Source: Flavobacterium lotistagni (lineage in GTDB: Bacteria > Bacteroidota > Bacteroidia > Flavobacteriales > Flavobacteriaceae). From it: DNA of 64,000 bases. The stretch lies in assembly GCF_011392125.1 (NCBI RefSeq), contig NZ_JAAJBU010000003.1, forward strand, positions 62,001 through 126,000, given 5' to 3'. A program made the position numbers and the translations under genes. The stretch's first letter is position 1. Each line of letters begins with the position of its first letter. The notes beneath the pieces are model-generated. The model saw nothing but the letters and a program-made list of their open reading frames with translations. It ran no database searches and was not told the DNA's origin. Positions 63,618-64,000 of the stretch are shown here, piece by piece.

Positions 63618-63645
63618 TGTATTTGTAATAAAATTGATAATGCGA

Positions 63646-63653
63646 CAAATGTA
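63646..63653 (-). promoter_or_regulatory. -7 element for the cold-shock gene
   Basis: Minus-strand TACATTTG matches TAnnTTTG. The leader would be only about 22 bases, much shorter than the long leader of E. coli cspA. Confidence 0.55.
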
Positions 63654-63823
63654 ATCTTTAAATGTATACGAAAATCAGTCAGGTATTAATTTTTCGTAAA
63701 AATTATTGATTTACAGTATTTTGAAAGTTTCCAAAACGGATTTTAAAGATTTGCTATTCCGAAAATGATTTTTTTCTAAATTATTGTCGGCCCAAGGCTC
63801 TGATTTCGCGGCTATTTTGATGT

Positions 63824-64000
63824 TTATTGCAAGTTTAATCTTATGTGAAGTTCATCCAATTGGGCGTTATCAATCACCGAAGGCGCATCGATCATCACAT
63901 CGCGGCCGGAGTTGTTTTTCGGGAAAGCAATAAAATCACGAATGGTTTCCTGCCCACCGAGAATTGCCACCAAACGATCGAGTCCGAAAGCCAATCCACC
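63824..64000 (-). CDS. aspS: aspartyl-tRNA synthetase, C-terminal end (cut by window edge)
   Basis: The last 58 codons plus stop, in frame from the window edge: [16 protein letters not shown] (class II motif 3, with the ATP-binding Arg), [19 protein letters not shown], then [19 protein letters not shown]. The IRDFIAFPK segment and the end match AspS rather than LysS or AsnS. Confidence 0.92.
   Translation of the reverse strand, partial: GGLAFGLDRLVAILGGQETIRDFIAFPKNNSGRDVMIDAPSVIDNAQLDELHIRLNLQ

Overview
The window looks like a chromosomal segment of a Flavobacterium-like member of the Bacteroidota. The evidence is -7 promoter boxes of the TAnnTTTG type, few visible Shine-Dalgarno sequences, atpD-atpC separated from the other ATP synthase genes, a short NuoG, a stand-alone starch-synthase N-domain next to panC, a DUF4270 lipoprotein before glmS, and several large proteins with type IX secretion (T9SS) C-terminal signals. 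Base composition is moderate (about 40% GC by eye). Most of the window is core genome. Family names are my recognition of motifs and neighbourhood; no database search was run.

Layout. 1-4.6 kb: 5' end of panC on the minus strand, then glycogen/starch synthase domain, DUF4270 lipoprotein and glmS, closed by a terminator. 4.9-9.2 kb: a TonB-dependent receptor paired with a GDSL lipoprotein. 9.3-11.3 kb: atpD and atpC. 11.5-18.7 kb: a mixed plus-strand run with biotin genes bioF, bioD, bioA and a ketoacyl synthase, interrupted by a small membrane protein, a TraB/GumN protein and an ECF sigma factor with a membrane partner. bioB lies alone on the minus strand at 23.4-24.5 kb. 18.9-31.5 kb: recX, a T9SS type C surface protein, and two paralogous secreted metzincin proteases on either side of ribF. 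31.5-35 kb: lipoprotein, pth, rplY and prs on the minus strand, with intergenic DNA full of repeats. 35.2-37.1 kb: tRNA-Leu(CAA) with a duplicated 3' end, a tyrosine recombinase whose start is out of frame across an A8 run, and a small secreted protein. 37.1-47.6 kb: a galactan/galactose locus of regulator, galM, two GH53 galactanases, GH2 beta-galactosidase, galK, galT and a sodium/sugar symporter. 47.6-49.3 kb: umuC followed by umuD. 49.5-63.2 kb: all fourteen nuo genes on the minus strand, with an ORF6N-domain gene inserted between nuoH and nuoI. 63.4-64 kb: a cold-shock gene and the 3' end of aspS.

How it fits together. The galactan locus can be read as one pathway. Secreted GH53 enzymes cut beta-1,4-galactan, GH2 releases galactose, the symporter imports it, and GalM, GalK and GalT feed it into the Leloir pathway. 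The divergent GntR-type regulator has clear palindromes in the shared intergenic region. atpDC and nuoA-N share the same promoter form, TTG-N19-TATCTTTG.

The least explained features are repeats. Eight or more intergenic arrays are built from a degenerate 7-bp unit of the type GYTRNYR, several abutting longer palindromic repeat families. They sit inside core operons: atpD-atpC, prs-rplY, nuoF-nuoG and nuoI-ORF6N. I did not find a defence system, CRISPR array or complete mobile element.
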